From CAZJAD01 sp964543855 (lineage in GTDB: Bacteria; Electryoneota; RPQS01; DYHQ01), in NCBI GenBank assembly GCA_964543855.1, contig CAZJAD010000064.1:1-12903 (forward strand): DNA of 12,903 nt. The letters are read 5' to 3'. The stretch's first letter is position 1, and each line of letters begins with the position of its first letter. Of this stretch, positions 6,168 to 12,903 are shown one piece after another. Under the pieces are notes generated by a model. It was not told where the DNA came from and made no database searches. It worked only from the letters and a program-made list of their open reading frames with translations. Both the position numbers and the translations under genes were made by a program.

Positions 6168-8566
6168 CTTCGAAGCATCGCGACTCAACGCAGCCAAAAA
6201 ACAGAGTGCCAATCAAATCTCCGACCAAATCCAATCCGCTCGATCAACTGGTTGTCATCGAGCGCCTTGAAGTTGGCCCTGTGCAATTGACTCCAAATCG
6301 TCTCATTTCCCCTTACACGGTCACAACACGCGAAGGCACCTCGTCCTTCGATTTTTCCTACAAATACGAAGAGCCCGTTTTCGATCTGTCCAATCCCAAA
6401 ACGGCAAATCTGGCCGCCGTTATGGCTGCGCAAATCGCACTGAATTATGGCTTGTTCTGCAAACAGATCATCTTTCACGATTTCCTCGACAAAACCGACC
6501 AAGCCTTGCTAACGGAAATGGCGGAGAATACAGCGCGAGAGATCTATGTGAAGAAATTCCTCGAGCCGAATCCCTTCCTTGTGGGCAAAGCCGCAAGTCT
6601 CCCGACAATAGTTGAGAAGAGTTACCTGCGAGCCGAACTCATTTTTCAGAATCGACAGACATCTGGTCAGTCGTCACGGGCAAAACCCAAACAAGCCAAA
6701 ACCTACGATCGCGAGCAACACGCGATTCTTTCGAGCGGAGGCAAAGACAGTCTCCTGACTTACGGGCTGCTCGAGGAAATGAACCGCAACATTCATCCCA
6801 TTTTTGTCAATGAGTCCGGTCGCCATTGGTTCACTGCCCTTAATGCTTACCGCCATTTCTCCCGGAATGTGCCAAAGACCACACGCGTTTGGACAAATTC
6901 TGATCGTCTATTTGCCTGGATGCTGCGACACCTGCCCTTTGTGCGACCGGGATTCTCGGATATGCGATCCGATGAATATCCGATTCGGTTATGGACTATC
7001 GCCGTCTTTCTGTTTGCAGCAATGCCGATACTTCAGAAACGCGGAATTGGTCGGGTCCTGATTGGAGACGAATTTGACACAACGGATAAGACGTCCTTCA
7101 AAGGTATCACCCACTACAATGGTTTGTTCGATCAGAGTCGCTACTTTGACGACACGATGACCCGCTATTTCCAGAAAAAGGGCTGGATGATGAGCCTGTT
7201 CTCGATTCTGCGACCACTCTCAGAGATTCTCATTCAGAAGACCCTGGCCCGCCGCTATCCTGCTCTGCTGCGGCTTCAAGTGTCTTGCCACGCGGCCCAC
7301 AAAGAAGGAGATACAATACACCCTTGCGGCAGTTGCGAGAAATGTCGGAGAATCGTAGGAATGCTGGTCGCAACGGAGGAAGACCCTAAGGCGTGTGGCT
7401 ATTCGCGGGCTCAGATCGAGAATTGCCTTCGAGCCATCGCTCAGAAGGGCGTGCATCAGGAAACCGCGGCAACGGAACATTTGGACTATGTCCTGAGCTC
7501 AATGCGAAAGATAACGCTGCCGGAATCCAGAAAGAAACGCGCGAGAGCTCATCCGGAACTCACGAAGTTGCGGTTTGACCGGGAACGCTCGCCCATGAAC
7601 GGCATTCCAATCGACTTGCGCCTTCCCCTGTATGATTTGTTATTCGAGCATACGGCTGGCGCCGCCAAGCGAACAGGTCGAGTCTGGATTGATACGGATC
7701 CCCGCCATGATCCCGAGATTCAGATGCCCTATCGTTTTGAATCGACGATACCTCCAAAAGTGGCTAAGGGTGAATCGCGGCTGGCAGGGAAATTCTTGCT
7801 CCGGGAACTGACCTGGCCCGAAGCGCAAGAGAAATTCGGCCAGGTAGATATCGCCCTGATACCCGTAGGCTCCATTGAACAGCACGGGCCTCATCTTCCA
7901 CTGGATACGGATGCATTCGACGCAGACTACTTAGCCAAGCAGGTCGCCACCGCGTGTTCTGAACCGAAACCCATTGTGCTCCCTTGCGTACCCTATGGCG
8001 TCTCCTACGCTCATGAGGACTTCAGTGGCACCATCAGCATCAGTCCGGACACCCTGGCGCAATTCATGTACGAAATTGGCATGAGTGCCGCCAAACAAGG
8101 CATCACAAAACTTGTCATTATCAATGGGCATGGAGGGAACAGTCCAGCGCTCCATTTTGCCGCCCAGATGATCAATCGGGATGCGCATATCTTCACTTGT
8201 GTCGATACGGGAGAGACAAGCGACGCGGATGTCGAGGCGATGTCACAAGTGCCAAATGATGTACACGCGGGGGATATTGAGACATCAACCTCATTGGCTG
8301 TTCGTCCGGAATTAGTCAGAATGGATCGTGCCGAGAAATTCGTACCGCGGTTTTCCAGCAAGTACCTGGACTTTACATCCCGTCGTAGTGTCGGTTGGTA
8401 CGCACGAACAGCCAAGATCTCCACAAGTGGAGTATTTGGCGACCCGACAAAGGCATCGAGACAAAAGGGCGAGAAGATGTGGGAGGTGATGGTTCGACGC
8501 CTGGTTGAACTGGTAGAATCCCTGAAAGGAATGACTCTTGACGAAATCTATCAGAAACACCTGTAG
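6164..8566 (+). CDS. Fusion of MurL-like PP-loop ATPase domain and creatininase-family amidohydrolase
   Basis: This 800-residue protein has two enzymatic halves. Residues about 30-520 contain a PP-loop ATP-pyrophosphatase motif SGGKDS (191-196). They also contain FSILRPLSEILIQK (346-359), and a Cys/His cluster of C375, H376 and H386 with C388-x2-C391-x2-C394 that looks metal-binding. This order recalls MurL, the ATP-using epimerase of the terminal glutamate in UDP-MurNAc-L-Ala-L-Glu, but I judge it from memory of family motifs. Residues about 540-800 are a creatininase-family domain with its metal ligands present: E572, H574 and D583 in GSIEQHGPHLPLDTD, H656 in NGHGGN, and E706 in HAGDIETS. 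That family opens cyclic amides or cleaves peptides (creatininase, ArfB, MftE). A Lys/Arg-rich link lies near 455-475. The ATG at 6164 overlaps the preceding stop, with AGGGG about 8 bases upstream. The frame is uninterrupted, so the fusion is real unless there is an assembly error. Confidence 0.82.
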   Translation: MTSKHRDSTQPKNRVPIKSPTKSNPLDQLVVIERLEVGPVQLTPNRLISPYTVTTREGTSSFDFSYKYEEPVFDLSNPKTANLAAVMAAQIALNYGLFCKQIIFHDFLDKTDQALLTEMAENTAREIYVKKFLEPNPFLVGKAASLPTIVEKSYLRAELIFQNRQTSGQSSRAKPKQAKTYDREQHAILSSGGKDSLLTYGLLEEMNRNIHPIFVNESGRHWFTALNAYRHFSRNVPKTTRVWTNSDRLFAWMLRHLPFVRPGFSDMRSDEYPIRLWTIAVFLFAAMPILQKRGIGRVLIGDEFDTTDKTSFKGITHYNGLFDQSRYFDDTMTRYFQKKGWMMSLFSILRPLSEILIQKTLARRYPALLRLQVSCHAAHKEGDTIHPCGSCEKCRRIVGMLVATEEDPKACGYSRAQIENCLRAIAQKGVHQETAATEHLDYVLSSMRKITLPESRKKRARAHPELTKLRFDRERSPMNGIPIDLRLPLYDLLFEHTAGAAKRTGRVWIDTDPRHDPEIQMPYRFESTIPPKVAKGESRLAGKFLLRELTWPEAQEKFGQVDIALIPVGSIEQHGPHLPLDTDAFDADYLAKQVATACSEPKPIVLPCVPYGVSYAHEDFSGTISISPDTLAQFMYEIGMSAAKQGITKLVIINGHGGNSPALHFAAQMINRDAHIFTCVDTGETSDADVEAMSQVPNDVHAGDIETSTSLAVRPELVRMDRAEKFVPRFSSKYLDFTSRRSVGWYARTAKISTSGVFGDPTKASRQKGEKMWEVMVRRLVELVESLKGMTLDEIYQKHL

Positions 8567-8569
8567 ACC

Positions 8570-9634
8570 ATGAAAATCTCCAAGATTGAAGTCTGGCCGG
8601 TGGACATGAAACTGGCCGTGCCGTATACAATCGCGTACGACACGGTCGAGCAGGTCACCAATGTCTTCCTTCGCGTTGAAACCAACACCGGTCTCGTAGG
8701 TTTCGGTTGCGCGGCTCCCGACCTTCCTGTCACTGGAGAAACTCCCGAAACCGTCATAGCCGCCTTGGAACAAGTCATCACTCCAATCCTTCTTAATTCG
8801 GATCCCCTTCGGAGAACCCGGTTGCTCGACAGGATCAAACAAGCGCTTCCCAATCAGCCTTCCGCACGTGCTGCGGCAGATATCGCTCTGCATGACATTC
8901 TCGGTAAATTGGCAAACCTGTCTCTGTGGCAGCTCCTTGGCGGTTGTCGCGTGCGCATCAAGACGAGCGTCACCATTGGCATCATGAGTCTGGACGAAAC
9001 CATCGAGCGCGCCAGGGATTTTGTTCAGCAGGGATTTCACGCCATTAAAGTAAAAGGTGGTCGTAATGTCAGCGAAGACATTGACCGCGTCTTGAAGGTT
9101 CGTGAGGTTGTCGGACCCCATGTCGAACTGAGGTTCGATGCAAACCAGGGTTATACGGTGGCAAACGCGACCGAGTTTGTCGCGAAGACGCGCTCAGCCA
9201 AACTGGAAATCTTTGAACAACCGACGCCAAAGAATGAACCCGATTTGATGGGGCGCGTCGTAACGGAAGTTCCGATACCGGTCATGGCAGACGAAAGTCT
9301 GATGAGTCTCCGGGACGCCTTTCGCATTGCCCGTCGTGGCATGGCGGATATGGTGAATGTGAAGCTTATGAAGGTTGGCGGCATTGATGAAGCGCTCCAG
9401 ATCAATGCGGTTGCACGGGCTGCAGGACTTGAGGTCATGATTGGCTGTATGGATGAAGTAGCCTTGTCTATCGCCGCCGGCCTGCACTACGCCCTTGCTC
9501 GCGCCAATGTCATGTACGCGGACCTCGACGGACACCTTGATCTGATTGATGACCCTACCGATGGCGCCGTGATTCTCAAAGATGGGTATCTCTATCCCAC
9601 CCAGTCGCCGGGAATTGGATTCGATCTGAAATAG
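8570..9634 (+). CDS. Enolase-superfamily dipeptide (Ala-Glu) epimerase / DgcA-like N-acyl-glutamate racemase
   Basis: The 354 residues form a muconate-lactonising-type enolase-superfamily enzyme. The acid-base lysines are in KVK (K160, K162) on the second barrel strand and in VNVK (K265) on the sixth. The Mg2+ ligands are D190 (RFDANQGY), E216 (EIFEQPT) and D241 (MADESLMS). The DLD pair at 318-320 matches the Asp-x-Asp motif that in L-Ala-D/L-Glu epimerases binds the substrate ammonium group. The family therefore fits 1,1-proton transfer at the alpha carbon of a dipeptide or N-acyl amino acid. DgcA, which racemises N-acetyl-D-glutamate, belongs to the same group and pairs with a DUF1611 protein, as here. 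The ATG at 8570 lies 3 bases after the previous stop with no clear ribosome-binding site, so coupled translation is likely. The exact substrate is not determined; the Asp-x-Asp pair hints at a free amino group, as in a dipeptide. Confidence 0.87.
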   Translation: MKISKIEVWPVDMKLAVPYTIAYDTVEQVTNVFLRVETNTGLVGFGCAAPDLPVTGETPETVIAALEQVITPILLNSDPLRRTRLLDRIKQALPNQPSARAAADIALHDILGKLANLSLWQLLGGCRVRIKTSVTIGIMSLDETIERARDFVQQGFHAIKVKGGRNVSEDIDRVLKVREVVGPHVELRFDANQGYTVANATEFVAKTRSAKLEIFEQPTPKNEPDLMGRVVTEVPIPVMADESLMSLRDAFRIARRGMADMVNVKLMKVGGIDEALQINAVARAAGLEVMIGCMDEVALSIAAGLHYALARANVMYADLDGHLDLIDDPTDGAVILKDGYLYPTQSPGIGFDLK

Positions 9635-9924
9635 TCAGAAGTCTGGATTCAGAAGGCGCTGAGCAGGCTTTTTCAAAATGCGGGCTCTTCCATCGAAGGG
9701 ACCGTTGCTTTTCGCTTCAAACCTGCGATTCGCCGCTCGCAGTCCCCAAGGCACCCGGGCTGCAATGATAGTCTGTAAGTATAATGAAGTCAGCATGGAA
9801 TGCGGGCTTTCGACCTCTGTTTCCGGAGGAAATCGGCATTTGAGCCACTTGAAATAGCCGGTCTGCAACCTTCAGACATCCACAGGGTTTTAATATACGA
9901 GACGCAACTACCGGCCGACGGACG
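9635..9924 (+). other. Intergenic region upstream of the sigma factor gene
   Basis: These 290 bases separate the epimerase from the sigma factor. I find no convincing gene or strong terminator. A perfect TATAAT lies at 9780-9785 without a good -35 element. Nearer the gene, TTCAGA (9871-9876), a 17-base spacer and TATACG (9894-9899) form a weak sigma-70-like promoter (4/6 each). No clear ECF-type GGAAC/CGTC pair is visible, so autoregulation of the sigma gene is not evident. Confidence 0.4.
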
Positions 9925-10494
9925 ATGAAACCTTCTTTCGAAGAGATATACAATCAATACTACGACGATGTGTGGCGGTTTCAAATCCACGCCGCTGCCG
10001 ATGTGGCTGTTGCTCTTGAGCTTACATCACAGACTTTCTATCGAGCCTGCCGAGCATGGCCGCGATTCAAGCCGAAGGCGCCGGTCAAGGCTTGGCTGCT
10101 TCGAATCGCGGTGAACGAGTGGCGCCGTGAACTGAGGCGACGGAAGCTGTTGCGTGTGATTCCGATGTCCGATAAACTGTATTCCGATCATCAATCTCTG
10201 GTCGTCGATGAAGCAGAAGCTCAGGAAGTAAGTGTGGAGATTGAACGGAACGAGAGCTACCTTATGCTGCATCGAGCGCTGATGAAGCTTCCAAAGAAAT
10301 ATAATGCACCGATTCTACTGCGATATTTTGAACATATGACGATAAGTGAGGTCGCTGCCATCCTCGGGCGGCCGGTCGGCACGGTGAAATCCCTGATTCA
10401 TCGTGGTATCGCAAAGCTTCAGGAAGATCAGGGCCTTCGTGAAGCATATGGCGAATCCATCAACGAGGTTTCACAGGTAACCGTGGAGAGTTAG
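9925..10494 (+). CDS. RNA polymerase sigma factor, ECF-like sigma-70 family
   Basis: This 189-residue protein redirects RNA polymerase to a specific promoter set. Region 2 spans about 5-75: FEEIYNQYYDDVWRF is the region 2.1-like start, and KAWLLRIAVNEWRRELRRRK covers the end of region 2. Region 4 spans about 112-167, with ALMKLPKKYNAPILLRYFEHMTISEVAAILGRP containing the helix-turn-helix entry, then VGTVKSLIHRGIAKLQ as the recognition helix. There is no region 1.1 or 3, as expected for group IV (ECF) factors. The acidic link EAEAQEVSVEIE lies between the two domains. The start codon lacks a strong Shine-Dalgarno site. The next gene begins 2 bases after the stop and encodes a membrane protein in the position usual for an anti-sigma factor. 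Confidence 0.9.
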   Translation: MKPSFEEIYNQYYDDVWRFQIHAAADVAVALELTSQTFYRACRAWPRFKPKAPVKAWLLRIAVNEWRRELRRRKLLRVIPMSDKLYSDHQSLVVDEAEAQEVSVEIERNESYLMLHRALMKLPKKYNAPILLRYFEHMTISEVAAILGRPVGTVKSLIHRGIAKLQEDQGLREAYGESINEVSQVTVES

Positions 10495-10496
10495 TT

Positions 10497-11246
10497 ATGG
10501 AAGACTGGGAGAAACGACTCAATCAGGTGCAGCCCCCGGATTCAATTGTGCCGTCTCATCGGGATGGACTGCGAAAGAAACTTCAATCCACATCGGTTCA
10601 TACAGGTCACCGTGCAATTCGCTCGATCGCTGCCTTGGGTTTGGCATTGCTTCTTGTGCTCAGTGGATTGACTGTCGTGTATCCGGGATGGGCGAAGGAT
10701 ATGTGGCGAGTTGTTCTCGTGCAGAGAATCAGGATTCGCACGCAAGAGGGCCACAGTATAACAATCAACAAGTATGAATCTGAGGCAAATCTTCAATCCG
10801 GCGATACAACGAACCAGATGGTGATTCTTGAAGCAGGAATGGAAGATGGTGATTACATTCAGCGAGAAGGAGGCACCATCACAATCACCACATCCGACGG
10901 CGACAAAATCTGGATCGTTAATGGAGATACGGTCGAACCGGAGAATGTGGCGATGACTCTTGATGTAGAGCCGGAAATGGCGGGCAATTTCGAACTTCAT
11001 CAGAACTACCCGAACCCCTTCAATCCGACGACGCAAATCTCTTTTGAGATCAAGCAAAGCGGCCTGGCCAATCTGACCGTGTATAACCTGACGGGGCAAA
11101 AAGTGGCAACACTGCTGGATGGCTTCACCGATGCCGGTCATCACACCGTAAATTTTGACGGAGCCAATTTGCCCGCTGGAACCTATCTATACACTCTGGA
11201 GGTCAGCGGCTATCAGGTTTCCAAGAAGATGGTCCTGCTGAAATGA
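10497..11246 (+). CDS. Putative membrane anti-sigma factor with C-terminal type IX (Por) sorting domain
   Basis: The 249-residue protein has three parts. Residues 1-41 are charged and probably cytoplasmic; the pattern PPDSIVPSHRDGLRKKL resembles the short sigma-binding tails of membrane anti-sigma factors. A single hydrophobic segment lies at about 43-63. The rest should be periplasmic, with beta-rich repeats ITINKYES and TITITTSDGDKIWIV, then a C-terminal sorting-type domain from about 163. That domain shows NYPNPFNPTTQISFEI (170-185), LTVYNLTGQKVATL (193-206), AGHHTVNFDG and LPAGTYLYTLEVSG, ending KKMVLLK. This is the classic type IX secretion or FlgD-like Ig C-terminal domain. The gene starts 2 bases after the sigma gene with GGAG 8 bases upstream, so the pair is co-translated. 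The anti-sigma role is inferred from position and topology; no catalogued zinc-finger anti-sigma motif (HxxxCxxC) is present. Confidence 0.72.
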   Translation: MEDWEKRLNQVQPPDSIVPSHRDGLRKKLQSTSVHTGHRAIRSIAALGLALLLVLSGLTVVYPGWAKDMWRVVLVQRIRIRTQEGHSITINKYESEANLQSGDTTNQMVILEAGMEDGDYIQREGGTITITTSDGDKIWIVNGDTVEPENVAMTLDVEPEMAGNFELHQNYPNPFNPTTQISFEIKQSGLANLTVYNLTGQKVATLLDGFTDAGHHTVNFDGANLPAGTYLYTLEVSGYQVSKKMVLLK

Positions 11247-11319
11247 TGCGTGAAGCAGCCTGTGTGCCCGTTTTCCTGTGGTGATATCGGTCAAGAAAGA
11301 GACATTCAGACGACAACAA

Positions 11320-11346
11320 AAGCCCTTAGGAATTTCCTAAGGGCTT
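11320..11346. terminator. Strong hairpin terminator, probably bidirectional
   Basis: A perfect 12-bp inverted repeat, AAGCCCTTAGGA and TCCTAAGGGCTT, has a 3-base loop ATT. On the plus strand it is followed by CATTTTGG; on the minus strand by TTTGTTGT. It sits between the convergent sigma/anti-sigma operon and the MscS gene, so it can stop transcription from both sides. Confidence 0.85.
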
Positions 11347-11436
11347 CATTTTGGTACCGTCTGTTGGACTTCAATTCGTGTTATCTGCGTGAATTCATCG
11401 ACCCTGGCCAGCCCCCTCGGCGATTCACGGTCACTG

Positions 11437-12315
11437 TCAAGACGGCTCAGGAATCGGCGTTCGCATGTGAACATCTCGCTGAGGGAACGGAATCTCTACG
11501 CCGTACTCTCGGAACTTCCGCACGACGGCAAAGTTGATTTCCGAGCGGATGATGTGATGCCTTTTGGGGCGATCAATCCATACTCTCAATACGATATTCC
11601 AGGAAGAGTCGCCAAAGTTCACAAATAATACATCCGATTCCGGCTTTTTTAGCACCGCGGGGTGTTCGTCAGCAACCTCCTGCAGGGCCTTTCGAACCAA
11701 ATCCGGATCGGAACCATAGGAAACTCCAACTTCAATCATCAAACGAATTTTTGGATCTCCGTGAGACCAATTGATTACATTGGAGGAAATGAATTCTGAA
11801 TTCGGAACAATGATTGCAATGTTGTTTAATGTGCGAATTGTGGTCGATCTCATATTAATGGCGACCACATCACCTTCGGTATCACCAACCGTGACACGAT
11901 CACCGATTTTTATCGGCCGTTCGAATAGTAATATTAGACCCGATACGAAATTCGAGGTGATGTTCTGGAGTCCGAAGCCGATTCCTACAGAAAGAAACCC
12001 AAGAACGACCACTAAACCGCCCAGATCAATCCCGGCTGACTGAAAAGCAACAATAACCCCGACAAACATGACCAAATAATGACCGATCCGAACCAGGGCA
12101 TATTGGATACTTTCATTTATCTGGAGCCGGGATAAGATCCTGTGGAGCAGTCTCTTGTTCAGAAACGAGGATAGGACAAAGAACACCAGAATGATCAGAA
12201 AAAAGAGAAACAGGGACGAGAGGGTGATCGGTGTCTGGTTGATTTCAAACAGCTTGTAACGAAAAACCCGGATGACAACATCTGAAATATCTGCAATACT
12301 TTCTGGAAAACTCAT
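11437..12315 (-). CDS. MscS-family mechanosensitive ion channel
   Basis: This inner-membrane channel of 292 residues would open under membrane tension and release solutes on hypo-osmotic shock. Hydrophobic segments lie at about 31-52 (TM1), 74-94 (TM2) and 97-128 (TM3, pore-lining). The TM3-to-beta-domain signature GIGFGLQNITSNFVSGLILLFERP (111-134) runs into IKIGDRVTVGDTEGDVVAINMRST, the upper beta domain. The C-terminal alpha/beta domain has VGVSYGSDPDLVRKAL and ends soon after FREYGVEIPFPQRDVH. The length is close to E. coli MscS, without the extra N-terminal helices of MscK-type proteins. The ATG at 12315 has GGGAG 7 bases upstream. It is divergent from a cotransporter-like gene, which fits an osmotic or ionic theme. 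The family call is very secure; the precise conductance class is not. Confidence 0.95.
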   Translation of the reverse strand: MSFPESIADISDVVIRVFRYKLFEINQTPITLSSLFLFFLIILVFFVLSSFLNKRLLHRILSRLQINESIQYALVRIGHYLVMFVGVIVAFQSAGIDLGGLVVVLGFLSVGIGFGLQNITSNFVSGLILLFERPIKIGDRVTVGDTEGDVVAINMRSTTIRTLNNIAIIVPNSEFISSNVINWSHGDPKIRLMIEVGVSYGSDPDLVRKALQEVADEHPAVLKKPESDVLFVNFGDSSWNIVLRVWIDRPKRHHIIRSEINFAVVRKFREYGVEIPFPQRDVHMRTPIPEPS

Positions 12316-12553
12316 GTTGCATCTCCCAAAGGTTATGGGGCTCGGCAGTCAATCGTGGAAAGGATTCGTCCTCAGGCACATTTGCTGCCTTCAAGCGGGG
12401 CTTGCTTGCGTAAATTTAATTTATTTTATTGGCAATTCAAAAGCAATCTGATGGGACAGTGGGGAACTTCTTCCGCCAGGACTTCGCGGGTTGGACCATC
12501 CCCCGCCCACCTGGATCCAAGTTCAAGAATATTGCTGGATTAGGACTATGAAC
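12316..12553. promoter_or_regulatory. Divergent promoter region between MscS and the transporter
   Basis: About 240 bases separate two divergent start codons. An AT-rich block at 12410-12440 can serve both strands. On the minus strand, TTGAAT (12440-12435) with a 16-base spacer and TAAATT (12418-12413) is a plausible promoter for mscS. On the plus strand, TTGCTT (12402-12407) with a 17-base spacer and TTTATT (12425-12430) is a weaker match. No gene is supported here. Confidence 0.35.
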
Positions 12554-12903
12554 ATGTCGTCACAGCGTGCCACTCCCGGCCATGCGTTCGGCACCGCCCC
12601 AGTGTTTCTTGCGACGATCAGTACGATCCTCGGCGCTATCCTCTTTCTGCGTTTTGGATATGCGGTCGGTCATACGGGTCTGGTTGGTGCGCTACTTCTG
12701 ATTCTCATTGGGCACGCGATTACCATTCCCACGGGCCTGGCTGTGGCGGAAATCGCGACAAACCGAAAGGTTGAAGGCGGAGGAGCGTATTTTATTATCA
12801 GCCGTTCATTCGGAGCGACGGTTGGAGGTGCGATCGGGATATCTCTCTATTTCTCACAGGCAATTTCTGTGGCGTTCTATCTCATCGCATTCGCGGAGGC
12901 CTT
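12554..12903 (+). CDS. APC-superfamily transporter, cation-chloride cotransporter-like, partial
   Basis: Only the first 116 or so residues are present; the gene runs off the right edge. The sequence begins with a short polar tail, then GTAPVFLATISTILGAILFLRFGYAVG, the unwound first transmembrane helix typical of APC-fold carriers. A second helix follows (LVGALLLILIGHAITIPTGLAVAEI). EGGGAYFIISRSFG leads into a third, GGAIGISLYFSQAISVAFYLIAFAEA. The GxxxGAILFLRFGY and EGGGAYFIISRS patterns recall bacterial relatives of eukaryotic Na-K-Cl/K-Cl cotransporters more than plain amino acid permeases. An ATG at 12548 is possible, but AGGA at 12542-12545 is then only 2 bases away. ATG 12554 gives 8 bases and is preferred. 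The transported ion or amino acid cannot be decided from this fragment. Confidence 0.85.
   Translation, partial: MSSQRATPGHAFGTAPVFLATISTILGAILFLRFGYAVGHTGLVGALLLILIGHAITIPTGLAVAEIATNRKVEGGGAYFIISRSFGATVGGAIGISLYFSQAISVAFYLIAFAEA

Noticed and set aside
8312..9121. A 269-codon minus-strand frame opposite the fusion and epimerase genes
   Set aside because: It crosses the junction of two well-supported plus-strand genes and shows no family motif; antisense openness here follows from codon bias.
9677..9808. A 10-base direct repeat AATGCGGGCT at 9677-9686 and 9799-9808
   Set aside because: Only two short copies, with no flanking structure or mobile gene; consistent with chance.

Overview
The window looks like a chromosomal segment of a Gram-negative bacterium of moderate GC content. 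It is probably from the FCB assemblage or a related candidate phylum (for example KSB1, Calditrichota, Zixibacteria or Latescibacterota). The main clue is the C-terminal type IX secretion-type sorting domain with the NYPNPFNPTT motif in the 10497-11246 gene. Clear Shine-Dalgarno sites and tightly packed operons fit this. I see no rRNA, tRNA, CRISPR array, insertion sequence or phage gene.

Layout. (1) Positions 1-3306, minus strand: a pyruvate (or 2-oxoacid) dehydrogenase operon in the order E1 alpha, E1 beta, E2. E2 runs off the left edge before its catalytic His motif. (2) Positions 3307-3903: a divergent control region of about 600 bases with candidate promoters on both strands, two abutting 8-bp palindromes and a possible 24-codon leader ORF. 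(3) Positions 3904-9634, plus strand: a compact four-gene operon with overlaps or gaps of at most 3 bases. It encodes a threonine-synthase-like PLP enzyme, a DUF1611/DgcN-like protein, an 800-residue fusion of a MurL-like PP-loop domain with a creatininase-family amidohydrolase, and an enolase-superfamily dipeptide epimerase/DgcA-like protein. (4) Positions 9925-11246, plus strand: an ECF-type sigma factor and a single-pass membrane protein placed like its anti-sigma factor, but ending in a type IX sorting domain. A strong hairpin terminator follows. (5) Positions 11437-12315, minus strand: an MscS-family mechanosensitive channel. (6) From 12554, plus strand: the start of an APC-superfamily transporter resembling cation-chloride cotransporters.

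The most interesting part is the four-gene operon. Three of its families have characterised members that act on glutamate stereochemistry: DgcN acetylates D-glutamate, DgcA/dipeptide epimerases invert N-acyl-glutamate or Ala-Glu, and MurL inverts the terminal glutamate of UDP-MurNAc-L-Ala-L-Glu. A fused amidohydrolase and a PLP lyase/synthase-like enzyme complete the set. My inference is a pathway that makes, inverts or recycles D-glutamyl (or similar) amino acids or peptides, perhaps linked to the cell wall. The substrate cannot be read from sequence. The divergent PDH operon makes acetyl-CoA, the acyl donor a DgcN-like enzyme would need, but no regulatory link is shown.
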